Assembly (NCBI RefSeq): GCF_024139115.2
Contig: NC_085141.1
Coordinates: 39,128,120 to 39,192,119 of the forward strand
Direction of reading: 5' to 3'
Length of the DNA stretch: 64,000 nt
Source: Armigeres subalbatus
Taxonomy: Eukaryota; Arthropoda; Insecta; Diptera; Culicidae
A program made the position numbers and the translations under genes. The notes under the pieces are model-generated. The model made no database searches. It saw only the letters and a list, made by a program, of their open reading frames with translations, and was not told where the DNA came from. Below, one piece after another: positions 43,757 through 54,900 of the stretch; position 1 is the first letter of the stretch, and each line of letters opens with the position of its first letter.

Positions 43757-43828
43757 CCTTCGATGGGACTCGTACACATGACCCTACAGTACGCTAGACT
43801 GGTGCTTTAATCAACTAAGCTACGAAGG
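43757..43828 (-). tRNA. tRNA-like sequence, anticodon AGC by position; pseudogene or SINE head
   Basis: Exactly 72 nt and folds as a cloverleaf: acceptor CCTTCGT with TCGAAGG (6 of 7 pairs), D stem GCTT/AAGC (4 of 4), anticodon stem 4 of 5, T stem 4 of 5. The anticodon loop CTAGCGT puts AGC (alanine) at the anticodon. The B box is off consensus (GTACGAGTCCC for GGTTCGANTCC), which weakens its case as a working tRNA. The flanking GACGGAGGTCC and the sequence to about 43560 look like a SINE body. Confidence 0.45.
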
Positions 43829-44079
43829 ACCTCCGTCGGCCTTCGCAACCTAGCGGCTACTGAATGAGCTCGAGATTCCCAAAATGGTCACATAGTCAAA
43901 ACACTCGCAATCCATTTCTCAAACCAACACTTCTACATGTGTATAGTACATTTTCACATTAAAGGAGCGTGTGTATTTAGAATGTCTGGCGGCTATACAC
44001 ATTCTTCATCAGCAACTGTACTGATCAAGTGAGGTTGTGTAAGCTGTTTGCCAGTCGGTCGTCAAGCTCAGATCCGACC
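43829..44079. other. gene-free stretch
   Basis: Sequence beyond the tRNA-like element. No gene or clear repeat recognised. Confidence 0.4.
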
Positions 44080-44480
44080 GCATTGCCTACCGCATTCAGC
44101 ATTGCCATTTCTCCTACTTTGCATCTATCCATATATGTACTTCTCATGTTCTAGCAATCGCTAGAATTGGAAATGGGCTTTCATGCCGTTTCCATCTTCT
44201 ATCATATACATAACTTAACTAATTCTGTAGGTAGGTCAACCACCCTTTCATTACTATTATATTGGCGAACCCGTTAACCGAGACGAGCCCCTGTCATATA
44301 ACCTAACCCGCAGACAAGTAAATTGCGCATGAGCTCGTGATGTGTACATTGAGGTTGGAGAGAAAATCCCATGCCTTCATTCATTGGTTCCCTGTGCAAT
44401 TGGGATTGTTCTGGTTAATTACGAAATGCACGGTCATCATGCTCATGCTCTAGAGTGTGCCCCATGCAAAATTTAAGCTC
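44080..44480 (-). repeat. low-copy repeat H, copy 2 (inverted, no MITE)
   Basis: The reverse complement matches 38715-39540 in blocks: CATCATGCTCATGCTC, TGCAATTGGGATTGTTC, GAGGTTGGAGAGAAAATCCC, AACCCGTTAACC, CCATCTTCTATCATATA and AGCAATCGCTAGAATTGGAA. At the site of the MITE it runs straight through. Confidence 0.7.
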
Positions 44481-44694
44481 AGTCGGACATGATTTAGAAG
44501 GTGCCACAGATGATTTTGAGTCCAAATATTTTTGTGTCGGCTGCATTCGTTGATAGTCCTGCTTCATCTTTCTAGAAGATTGTTACCACTAAACGTTTAT
44601 CAATTGATCGGCAGGCATAGTACCCACTTACCCCGGGGTACCTTACTTCGAAATTATGTTGCATTGTGTTGTTAAATCACGCTTACTGGAGTTG

Positions 44695-44898
44695 CTAAAA
44701 AGATATTTTAGTTACCAGATAAATATTATCGCTGTCGTCGCTGTCCGGAACATCTTTTGCTGGCGAGGATAGGGGATCTAAATGTCAATGAAGGAAAAAT
44801 ACATACGATTTGACAGTTAGGTACCACACATGTTTCGGACAGCAGAACAAAGAGAACCGAAGCGACAATCTTTATCTGGTAACTAAAATATCTTTTAG
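44695..44898. mobile_element. MITE, 204 bp, 3-bp TTG target duplication
   Basis: The ends CTAAAAAGATATTTTAGTTA and TAACTAAAATATCTTTTAG are inverted repeats continuing through CCAGATAAA and the CGCTGTCG-like inner arms. TTG lies on both sides (44692-44694 and 44899-44901). Confidence 0.75.
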
Positions 44899-44906
44899 TT
44901 GTTACC

Positions 44907-45278
44907 ATTGGCGATTGAAGGTTGCATAAAGAAGAAGAAGTCGAAGGATGATATTAAAAAAATATTGCACGGGGAAGCATACGGAAATTTTTTTAAAACT
45001 CTTCTCAAAAATTCTAGAAGCGATTTAATTAAAAACAGAAAGCAATACGGGGTTAAACTTTTCTTATAATGTGTATCAAGTATGATATCATAAAATTAAA
45101 TTTGAAATCGAAAAATTGCGTTTATTATGCAGTAGAAGGAAAGTCCAACCCCGTACTGCTAACCGTTTTTAATTAAATTGCTCCTAGAATTTTTGACTTC
45201 CCGTATGCTTCCCCGTGCAATATTTTTCAAATATCATCCTTCGACTTCTTCTTCTTCATGCAACCTTTAATCGTCAAT
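44907..45278. mobile_element. MITE, about 372 bp, very long inverted repeats
   Basis: The left arm ATTGGCGATTGAAGGTTGCA and the right arm TGCAACCTTTAATCGTCAAT pair, and pairing continues imperfectly for about 170 bp per arm through AAGAAGAAGAAGTCGAAGGA and GCACGGGGAAGCATACGG. It starts 8 bp after the previous MITE. Ends are approximate. Confidence 0.7.
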
Positions 45279-45441
45279 TTAAAATGTATTAAATCATAAC
45301 GATGGTGAAACGCAACACTGAAATGAATGTTAGAGTAACTACAACCGCAAAAATATTCTTAAAATTACTAATTCACAAAGTTGTCAAAACAAAAACGAAT
45401 CTGATTGAATGAACAACATGTTTATTTATTTTACCATGCGC

Positions 45442-45602
45442 ATAAGGCAATCTGACGTTTATCATCTTTCTCTTGCACGCTCACAGGCGGGATAGGGTTT
45501 GTTTTCATACGGAAACGCTTCCGAAGCGTTTCCGTATGAAAACAAATCCTATCCTTTCCGTGCGCGTGCAAGAGAAAGATGATTAAACGTCAGATAGCCT
45601 TA
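45442..45602. mobile_element. palindromic MITE with no spacer, 161 bp
   Basis: Both halves pair around a centre at about 45523 (ACGCTTCCGAAGCGT). The inner 24 bp of each arm (GTTTTCATACGGAAACGCTT) are perfect; the outer arms (ATCTGACGTTTATCATCTTT, CTCTTGCACGC) carry a few mismatches. There is essentially no loop. ATAAGG and CCTTAT form the ends. Confidence 0.8.
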
Positions 45603-45667
45603 TAGTTGAAATAACAACAAAATGTGGTGAAGAAAAAACTTCATCAAGGCCGCCATATTGTGATTGA

Positions 45668-46006
45668 ATGCTGGTGCACGTCGGTGATCACAAACAAGTG
45701 ACGGATTTCATAATTATCGATTTTTCTTCGAAATATTCAGCAGATACACAAGCACAGGTTAGTATTCTTATCTTGAGAATTCTTCTTGTAAATTATCTTC
45801 TTAGAAACGATGTTTTCCATTGCAGTCTAGAGCGGCGACGAAAAATACCTTTCCCGGATGATTTAATTCCTGGATTGCCCTTTACGTACACGAAATCATG
45901 CTTTCGGCGCAACCTCAGAGACGACCAAGGAGACGACCTCCTATCATCATTAAGCAAAAATATCTATTTCGTTTTACTGCAGGTCAGAGAATTGCGACAA
46001 AAATGA
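45668..46006 (+). CDS. unassigned 112-codon open frame
   Basis: I do not recognise a family. The frame starts at an ATG at 45668. It contains splice-like signals: CACAG before GTTAGT near 45758 and a pyrimidine-rich TTTTCCATTGCAG near 45826. Joining those sites leads to an early stop in the spliced frame, so a two-exon gene is not supported. Residues 57-90 are charged (E-R-R-R-K-I-P-F-P-D-D). Probably chance, possibly an exon relic. Confidence 0.2.
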   Translation: MLVHVGDHKQVTDFIIIDFSSKYSADTQAQVSILILRILLVNYLLRNDVFHCSLERRRKIPFPDDLIPGLPFTYTKSCFRRNLRDDQGDDLLSSLSKNIYFVLLQVRELRQK

Positions 46007-46440
46007 TTATGAAAAAGCAAGTGCTCAAGTTTTATAAACATTAATATTAATAAATTACCGCTTCGTGTAAACGCAGCAAATGCCAGGTAGACGAAAAGTG
46101 GTATTATGTTTTTGGAAATTATAATCTTCATGAACGGCTGCGGCAATGATATTATAATAAAAATGTTTTGATTTAGCAATTTGGTGTATTTTATATGAGT
46201 ATCCAAAGTTACCATCCGTTACCACCAGTTACCATATTCACTACACGGTCATTTTCGTTTTAAACGATTTGTAATTGTAAATATTATTATAATAACAATG
46301 GAACATGATTATTTTAACCGATTGTGTTGACTTCGGAGCCATGGTAAAAATTAAAACATATTCTGTTGAGGATGAGCGTGATGCGCAGTCTGCACAAATC
46401 TAGTGGCGTTGTGCATTTAATTTAACCCTCTAAAATAGTA
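46007..46440. other. gene-free stretch
   Basis: AT-rich intergenic DNA; nothing recognised. Confidence 0.4.
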
Positions 46441-46813
46441 TTTTTGACTGCCAACCTGTTTTCAGTGAACCAACGCAACGCAAACGTATCCATTGTGTGC
46501 CTCTGTGGCAACCTTTACCGCGCATGTGACAATCCAGTGACCCCTCAACTGGAGAAAATGACAACACTCGTCACTCAGATGCGGTTATGAGTTTGTGAGT
46601 ACCTTCCAGTTCTTCGTTCCATTCCAGTATTATCAACACACAGAACAATCCAAATCAACACAAGCATGGAAAACTGCTTTTTGTCGTATCAGTGTGTTCG
46701 TTGGTCAAGTGGTTGAATCAGCAGCCTCGCCAGCCCACAAGCCGAACCGCTTGAAATTGTTCCTTTTACGCTCACAGTATCTTTGAGTCCGCAGTCGTTT
46801 TCACACAGTGCCA
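46441..46813 (+). promoter_or_regulatory. candidate promoter and 5' untranslated exon of the phosphate carrier gene
   Basis: This block is richer in G and C than its flanks and contains CCAACGCAACGCAAACG. It ends TTTTCACACAGTGCCAG followed by GTAAAT, a good splice donor, at about 46813. A plausible acceptor is TTGTCCAG just before CACTCAGCC, upstream of the ATG at 48936. The link to the phosphate carrier is inferred from position and strand only. Confidence 0.3.
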
Positions 46814-47396
46814 GGTAAATTCAATAATTTAGTGCAGTGCTTGTTATTTTTAGTGCATTCATTTCATTGCTAAGTCGCCAGGTGGTAATGATGATAAAAA
46901 CAAGGATATTTCATCGCCGAAGTGGGATGTTTGGGGAAGAAACATGATCAAAATTCTATGCAAATCTACAACGTGTACACTTGCAAATGATAGAATGTAC
47001 ATTCACGGAATAAAGCCGGATCTGTGTATCACAGCTCAGCACCATTAGCTTCTTTAACAGCATAAAATTGCAGATAAACTGATAAATAACTTGTAATGGA
47101 AGATTAATCCATCAAATTTACGAACATATCAAATAGCAGAGATCCACCATCCCTTACCGTATTAGTGAGTGAGTGAGGTCATTATAAATTTCCATTGCAC
47201 GCTTCCATCTGCCGAGCTGGGGTGGATATTGGTTCAGTGCTGCTGATCGGTGTAGCGACCTTGGCAAATTTTGTTCTGTTACATAACAAATTTTGTTCCG
47301 CTAAAAATCGATATTTCAAATCCTGGTGGTGCATAAGATGTCCTATATTCAAGTATGGCTTTATGTACTCTGATGTACATAGGATTGCTGCCACGT
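46814..47396. other. gene-free stretch (possible 5' UTR intron)
   Basis: If the candidate first exon is real, this lies in the intron of the 5' untranslated region. No coding feature recognised. Confidence 0.35.
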
Positions 47397-47404
47397 GGTG
47401 AGAC

Positions 47405-47538
47405 CAGTGGCGTAGCCAGGGGGGTGGTTTTGGGCATAAAACCCCCCCCAGAGACATCATTTTTAGAAGAAATTTTTTTTTCGAAAAAAAAAATGTTCAG
47501 AAAACCCCCCCCAGACCAATTTTCTGGCTACGCCACTG
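47405..47538. mobile_element. hAT-type MITE, 134 bp, 8-bp target duplication
   Basis: The perfect ends CAGTGGCGTAGCCAG and CTGGCTACGCCACTG form the inverted repeat. The 8-bp GGTGAGAC lies on both sides (47397-47404 and 47539-47546). Inner runs of C and an A/T core follow. A truncated relative with one end (GTGGCTACGCCACTG) is at about 52540-52633. Confidence 0.92.
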
Positions 47539-47546
47539 GGTGAGAC

Positions 47547-48403
47547 AGATGCGTGGTGCAATGCATCTATATGCTGGCGCGGTAAACATGCTCAAAATGA
47601 AACAGACTTTAAATTTAAATTTAATTTAATTAGCATGACAAAGCATTCCATGTATGTTGAGGTAGTTTACATGGCAGGATCCCGTGTTCCAAAGTCTTTT
47701 TTCGCTTTTATGTAATCAGTTTTTGAACACTGCCTGGGCTTTTAGCTGCATACATATATACTTTGCAGTCGTCAGAGCTTGTTATCTTATCAGTAGGATT
47801 GCGACGCTCTTTAGAACCGAAATCTTTTCACTTGTATTAGATGAAATTTAAATTATTGTTTTTAAGTGCATACCTTCAGACTGTCATAATGAAAAATGCA
47901 TTTCCTTACCAACGAATTTTACAGTAGGCTTTGGTAGGTTTCATTTTATCCTTATCAGATTTTTTGGAGATCATTCCTTAAACTCGGTGAAAACCCAAAG
48001 CATTTATTATAAAAAGAATGTTATGCTTGAGATTGAACACAGTTTTTTTCTTTATTTGCTCGCATGGCATCTCCTACTAGAATCCCTGGGAATCTACCGC
48101 CTCACAGCTTCATGAGGTAAGAGCCCAAAATAACCGTCTTTTGCGTCTTGTTAATCATGAGTTACTTACAATATATCCAGAGAAGTAAAATAAATTTTCA
48201 ACCCAAATAATTTCTTTTGGAATAGCTTTAATATTGTCCATGCCTGTGCAATATGTACATTGAAATAAACAAAGGTAAATGTGCACTTAATAATGTTATC
48301 TATCTCTCTAAAGTGCTATTTTGACCTCTCTCATTACATATGGGAGGCTCCTCTATTTCTATGTGTTAATCTGGTTTCTTAGTCTGGGCCTTGTCGGGGC
48401 CTT
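47547..48403. other. gene-free stretch
   Basis: AT-rich DNA upstream of the phosphate carrier coding region. No gene or clear repeat recognised. Confidence 0.4.
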
Positions 48404-48648
48404 CCTTAGCCGTGCGGTTAGATGCGCAGCTACAAATCAATAACATGAAGAGGTGTCTGGATTCGATTCCAGGCAAGTCTAGGAAATTTTCGGATTGGAA
48501 ATTTTCTCGACTTCTCTAGGCATAAAAGTATCATTGCTTTAGCTTCTCGTAGAAATCTAACCTCGCAGTTAATAACTGTGGAAGTACTGGTTGAGATGCG
48601 CGGCGGTAATATCTCAGTGGGAGATGTAATCTAAATAAGAAGAAGAAG
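48404..48648 (+). mobile_element. Feilai-type SINE, degenerate copy
   Basis: Head CCTTAGCCGTGCGGTTAGAT, B-box-like GGATTCGATTCCAGG, body GGATTGGAAATTTTCTCGAC and AGTTAATAACTGTGGAAG, tail AAGAAGAAGAAG. It has deletions relative to the copy at 28900, and no clear target duplication was found. Confidence 0.75.
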
Positions 48649-48935
48649 GTCTTCGATTTTTTTGTAGAGTCAACAAAATGTTTAAAAAAAAGTGTAACAT
48701 TAAAAAGTAGACCACAATATTACCCTGTTGTTAGTATCTTTCTACAAAATTAATTTTAATTTTCTCCATTCTATTGCAACTACACCATCACCATCATCGT
48801 ATCGATTCAACAACGAACGAATGCGCTCGCCCGAATTCATCGCCCTCCGTCTACCGCACGCCATTCCGCAGCTCGTGTGATACACAGTCCGTACCGAGTC
48901 AGTCATTGTCCAGCACTCAGCCACAACGCAACACA

Positions 48936-51900
48936 ATGTTCTCCGCCCTGTTGGACGCCGCGCGTAACTCGCCCTTCAAGGCCCCATTCAGCCGGGCCCA
49001 GTGCGAATCCAGTGAGCAAAAGTCGCTGGTGCCCTCGAGTGGGCGCACCATCCAGGCTGCCTCTACCAAGGAGGTCGAATTCGGTTCGAACGAGTTTTTC
49101 GGACTGTGTGCCGTGGGTGGTATTCTGTCCTGTGGTCTGACGCACACCGCCGTTGTGCCGCTAGATTTGGTCAAGTGCCGTCTGCAGGTCGATGCCGCCA
49201 AGTACAAGAATCTGTTCCATGGCTTTAAGGTCACCGTCGCCGAAGAGGGTGCCCGCGGTCTTGCCAAGGGATGGGCTCCGACTTTCTTCGGATACTCGGC
49301 ACAGGTGAGTAGTCGTCACGTGATTAGGTTTTGGTGCAGTGAACTCTCATTTTACTCGATATTGAAGTGCAAATCGTCGATTGCGGGATAATCAAGTTGA
49401 ATACCTAATAACATAGATCATAGAAGCCACGGTTTGCATCAAGTTACATATCAGAAGAAACACTCATTGAAATTTTATCTTACTACCATGGCTATCTTAG
49501 ATCAGCTGACAAAGATAATTTTTTTATGATTTTCTTTTCGTGGGTGTCGCGAATCACATGATGATGTCTGAACCGTATTCATCATGCGCTCCGTCATTGA
49601 TAGCTTCGTGGCGCATCATGCAGTCAATTATCGCAAAGCTATCTTTCCGTGCTGTCAATGGAAAAGCGTGATTTTTGTTATATGCTGCTGGCGACGCTTA
49701 GATCAACAAGATTCAAATATGTTCTCAGTAAATACCACTACCTGCTTGTATATGCTTAAATAGTAACAGTTATTAACTGTTATATGTATTGCGTACAACT
49801 TGTTCAAGGAACTCAGTAGTATTTCTGGGACTGGGAAGTTTTACGCCGGTAACATCGATGTATGAGTGAAGACAACTGAGCTGTTGTTGAAGCTGGTGGT
49901 ACGTAATCTGTCTAGATTAAACTGGCCTTGAAATTTTTCATTACCTCCATTCCGCTATTTGCCATTATATTAGTAGCGATGCGATAAACACTGGAGCGGG
50001 TAGGTTCCTACTAGATGGTTACGTAAACTATGCGCAGCAGTTTTTTCCAGTTTTGATTATTTCTTTTAGTATCCCGAATAAGGCTATTGATCGGACTAAT
50101 TAGAATTTTTTTGTAAACATTGCTTTCCTCATTCAACTGAAAGTAGCTTAATGTTAGACATATTAGTATATCATTTTCAATAAAATTCAAACATGTTGAA
50201 GTAGTTTACAGCCAACCGAGGACATTATTTTAATGAGCACAGAAAATAGCATTTAAATAAAATTGCTTGTATTTGAATAATATAAAAATGTTATGTGGAA
50301 AACACTAACAAATTTGAGATATTCAAATTCAAATCTACATGTCTCAATGTCTACCACGTTTGTCGTAAACTTTTCGTCGCTGAGACGGTGTTTAAACTCT
50401 TTTAAATTTACCTGCAAAACTTCGAATTTTAACGAAAAAATATTCAAAGCTTCTTCTAAATTTGCAACTGAAAATATGATGATTTTCCAACGGTAAAACG
50501 GTCTTCTTCTATGGCTCTACATTTTAACTGGCTAACATTTTATCAGTTATTAATTGAAAGCGTTTCTATGATAATTATCCTGGCTGTGCATGTGCACAGT
50601 TCGAAATGGACAAATTGATATTAAATTTGCGAAAAAGAATTCACGTGTCTTGGATGGACTCGAACGCTCAACCTCCTAGATAGGCGTGATAACCCCTACA
50701 CAACAAGACACTTAAAGGTCCCGTTTGCGGAAAAGCTATCAGAATCCGAGTACCAACCTCCACCGCGGTTAGCTCTTTTTTGCAAATTGAATATCTTTCG
50801 GATGCTTGATTTGTCCAATCTCCACATGTGCTTTACTGTTGTATAGTCCACAGCTTTTCTATGCCCACCATTGCTATCTTGTGTGGCAAGTACAATGGAT
50901 ACACTATGTCCAGGGTGTCGAGAATGTTTCCCACCTGAAAATATCCGGATTGGTAATCCTACGCCTTTGCTCGTAAGGCTGTCTGGTGACCCTGTTTTTA
51001 AGGGTAGTTCTTTTGAAATTTCAAGGATATTTTTCCTTTCTTGTATACTAAGTACCGGCAAACGGGGTGACTTGCAACACTTGCGTTTTCCAAAAGTTTA
51101 TGTTTTTTTTACAATCAAAGATAAACTCAAACAACGACTTATGGGTCATTCCGCGCTAAGTGATCGAGTACGTGCAATTTACCAATTAAAAAATAATGAA
51201 AAATACCTAGCACATATTAATTTTGGTCCATTATTTTGAATAACCATACGACCATGGTGATTAAACCGCCCCTTCGACCAAAAACCCCTCCCTGTTTTTG
51301 GAGATTTTTAAAAACATGCTGTTTTCAAATATCGATATCTTAGCCCATGATAAAGCTACAAGAAACTTTAATACCAGTTTTCCGCTTGAAATTTGATGAA
51401 GTTTTAAGAAAAAATACTTTAAATGCTGAGCAGTGTTGCCAACTATATTATTTTTTTCACAAAATAATAAAAAAGCATTTTTCTCAAAATACGTATATTT
51501 TTTTCTTCGATTTCTCAACGGATTCGAGCTTAACAGACTTTTTCCAGTCGGAAACACTTATCGATACAAAGTAAAATGCGCCGTTGCTGAGATATGGCAG
51601 CTTTAGTAAATCTTATTTGGGTCATTCCGCGCCAAGTGACCGAGAAAAAGTGAAAACTTGCAGGTGAATACTATGAGTTCTAACCAAATCAGGTGGATCT
51701 ACTTAGGGGTCGTACACTTATTACGTGAGCAATTTTCCTGGGTTTTTTGATAAACATTGATGTGCCGCAAAAGACAACTCTATATTCATACTTGAGTCCC
51801 TTTTTTGTCCTAAAAATGTATACCAGCTTTTAGATTTGAATCTTATAAGTAATGATAAGATTTGGAATACTAATAAACGAATGACTAAAGAACAACAAAT

Positions 51901-54900
51901 TTTTAGAAGTATATAGCCTTCTTTAGGTATCCAAAACAGGTGAAAATATGAATGCTGAACTGTGCTGGTCGTCAAAATCCATGTCCAATCCAAAAACAAT
52001 ATAAATTCAATTGAAAAATCTATTCGAAATCCAATCCGTATCTAAACCAAATTCAAACCAAAGCAAATCAGAATCCAGTCAAATCATATACAAATCCAAT
52101 TCAAATCAGATCCAAATTCAATCTAAATCTGATCCAATCTATATCCAATCAAAATCTAATCCAATTCAGATCCAAATCTAATCCAATTCAAAGCTGATCC
52201 AAACCCTATCCAAATTCAATCCAATACTAAACTAATCCAAATCGTTTGAAATTCAATCCAAATCTAAATCCAATCCAATCTAAACCCAATCCAAATCCAA
52301 TCATTGAAGGAATATAAAGTAATTTATTATGATTCGATCAATATAACTCACTTCTTATTAAATTTCTGAAAATCAATTAATTTTGCACCTTGTGGGTTGC
52401 AAATAATATTGGATTCTGCTAGACCCACCTAGCATATCCAAAAAATTGGGAACCTCTGTACTAAGGAATTAAAAAAGATGGGGTTCGAAAATGTAGCGTG
52501 GTTTATGGGCCACCCCTTATGGATTATAAATTTATGTTCTGAAAAAAAAATTTTAAGAAAAAAAAAATTTCTTCTAAAAATTTTGTTTTTAGGGGGGGGT
52601 TTGTCCAAAACCACCCCCGTGGCTACGCCACTGGTTCTAGCGAATCTTACTGAAATATATGCCCTCTTCAAGGAATTTTTTTTTTACAGAATTGGATTTA
52701 TCAAATTCGCCGAACATCGGCCGCCCGAATGCGTTTTAGCAGGAGCAGCAGGCACTCATACAGTATGTGTATGTGTAATCCACGAGTACTTCAAACTGGT
52801 GTTCACGGGAGCAAAACTTGTTCTCTCTTGAAACTTGAAGTTAACAGAATCAAAGCATTTCCCTCGTTTAAAGATCTATTGAAACCATTGAAACTGAACC
52901 TTTGTAGCCTACCAGCAGAGCTAATTGAGCAAAATGCAGTCATGTAACTACTGTCCTAATGCAGCACCCAAAATGAGTGCTATATTGAAATTTATGCAAC
53001 CCATTTGAGTTGCATAATGGTCATTAAATCACCCTTTTCGTTGGTATGGAAAAGTAGGCCGTTTTATCAATCAAAGACGAACTGTAAACCAAGTATTATG
53101 ATCAGGAATTGCAAAAATAACTTTTAACCGATAAGAAAATTATTTTGAGCTTTTTAGTGGAATGTTTTCACCTGTCATAAGACGAGTTTATACAATCCCA
53201 TTGAATTCCACCACTTAATTGTATCTTGACAGATACGTATTTCGACCTCAACAGTAAGGCCGTCTTCAGTGTCTCGTACTTGACTACTTGTAAGCAGCCT
53301 GCGCACACCCTAGAGCCATTCGCCATCATCCTCGATAGTGCCGCTATTGCCTTCACAGCGCACTTGCAGACGTAGTCGACATGACTTTTGAAGCTCAACT
53401 TATCGTCGAGCATCACCCCACTTGTTTCAGACATTTCTTGGAGGTGATGTCGCAGTCACCGACTCTAATTGTCCCCTCCTGCACCGATTTCCGGTTACGA
53501 CTATCATCTCCGATTTATGTTGCGCGAACTGTAGCTTCTTACTGCGCAACCATTCCTCTACTAGAATCCTGTTAATACCGAAACCTGATCGAAAAGGTTT
53601 CAGTCAATTCGAGCTCCTTGGTGGACTCTCCGTACACGGTCATGGTAACGTCATCGGCGAATCCCACTAACTTGACTCCTGGCGGGAGCTTCAACCTCAG
53701 CACACCATCGTAATCACGTTCCACAGTAATGGACCCAAAGTTGATACCTGCGGGACACCTGCCGTGATGGAGACGCTAACCAAGCCCTCGTCTGTCCCAT
53801 AGATTGATACTCGATTCTGGAAGTAGCTTCCCAGAATCTTGCACTCCCAGTCGAAGCAACGAGTTTGCGACTCCTTCCAGCACGCACTGTTGAATGCATT
53901 CCGCACATTGAGTGTTATTACTGCACAGTAACGTATACCGCGTCGCTTGCATTCGATGGCGACCTCTGCAGTGTCAACCACCGATTCGATGGCACCCAGA
54001 GTACACCGTTCTCTCCGAAAGCCGAATTGCTCGCTCGATAGTCCTCCCGCCTCCTCCACGAATAGCAACAGCCTGTTTTGGATCAGCTTCTTCAGTAACT
54101 TCCCCACCGTGTCTATTAGACAGATTGGTCTGTACGCTGACGGGTCTCCTAGTGGCTTGCCCGGTTTCGGTTACAGGACCAATCTCTGTCTCTTCCATAC
54201 ATCCGGGAATGTCCGCTCGTCCAGGCACCTCTGCATGCCTGACCTGAACATGTCCGTGTTGGTCACTATGGTTGCCTTTAACGCTATGTTCGGAATCCCG
54301 TCCGGACCAGGTGCTTTACTCGGGTCGAGGAACTTTGCCACCGTCATTAGCTCCTCCACCGTTACCCTTGCCACCTCTTCGTTATCTGCTCCTATTCTCG
54401 CTGCTAGCGGCCAATGGGTTGGGCCGTGGTGCGGGAATAGTACATCGATGTTCGTCTTCAGCCTCGTTGGACATCACTCGGGAGGAGCTGGTGCCCCTCT
54501 TGTTTTGGACATCACCACCAGGCGTCTCCCCATGGGTTCGAGTTGGCGCTCTGGCACAATCTGTCGAAGTCGTCTTTCTTGCTCTCTTTGATGGCCTTGT
54601 TTAGGGCCAGCCTCGCCGCTTTGAAAATCTTTGTGACCTTTGTAGTCTGCTGAAAAAATCATAAAAATGAAGAACAAAATAGCTTGTTCACAAATTCTTT
54701 CTTTTCGATTGTTACCCCAATGCTGTTTGTCCTCATCAGCAGAGAATAAAGACAATGTTGCGTTCCATTTTGTCTGCAACAAATGTGGTGAAGTAATTGT
54801 TGTGAACTTTTCAAATTGCGATAGGGTCATGCGCTAATTCGTCCATGGCGCTAATTCCCGTCATATCAAATTCTAATTCACTAAATACCCGCGAATGATC

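Noticed and set aside
45668..46006. Two-exon gene using the splice-like sites at about 45758 and 45826
   Set aside because: Joining them gives an early stop, so the spliced product is not coding; kept only as a low-confidence open frame.
48774..48935. N-terminal extension of the phosphate carrier
   Set aside because: The frame is open upstream but has no ATG before 48936; the extension is histidine/serine-rich and unlike the family.
50645..50711. Functional tRNA with a CTA (amber) anticodon
   Set aside because: Only 67 nt, weak T stem and ambiguous anticodon arm despite a perfect acceptor; a decayed SINE head is more likely.
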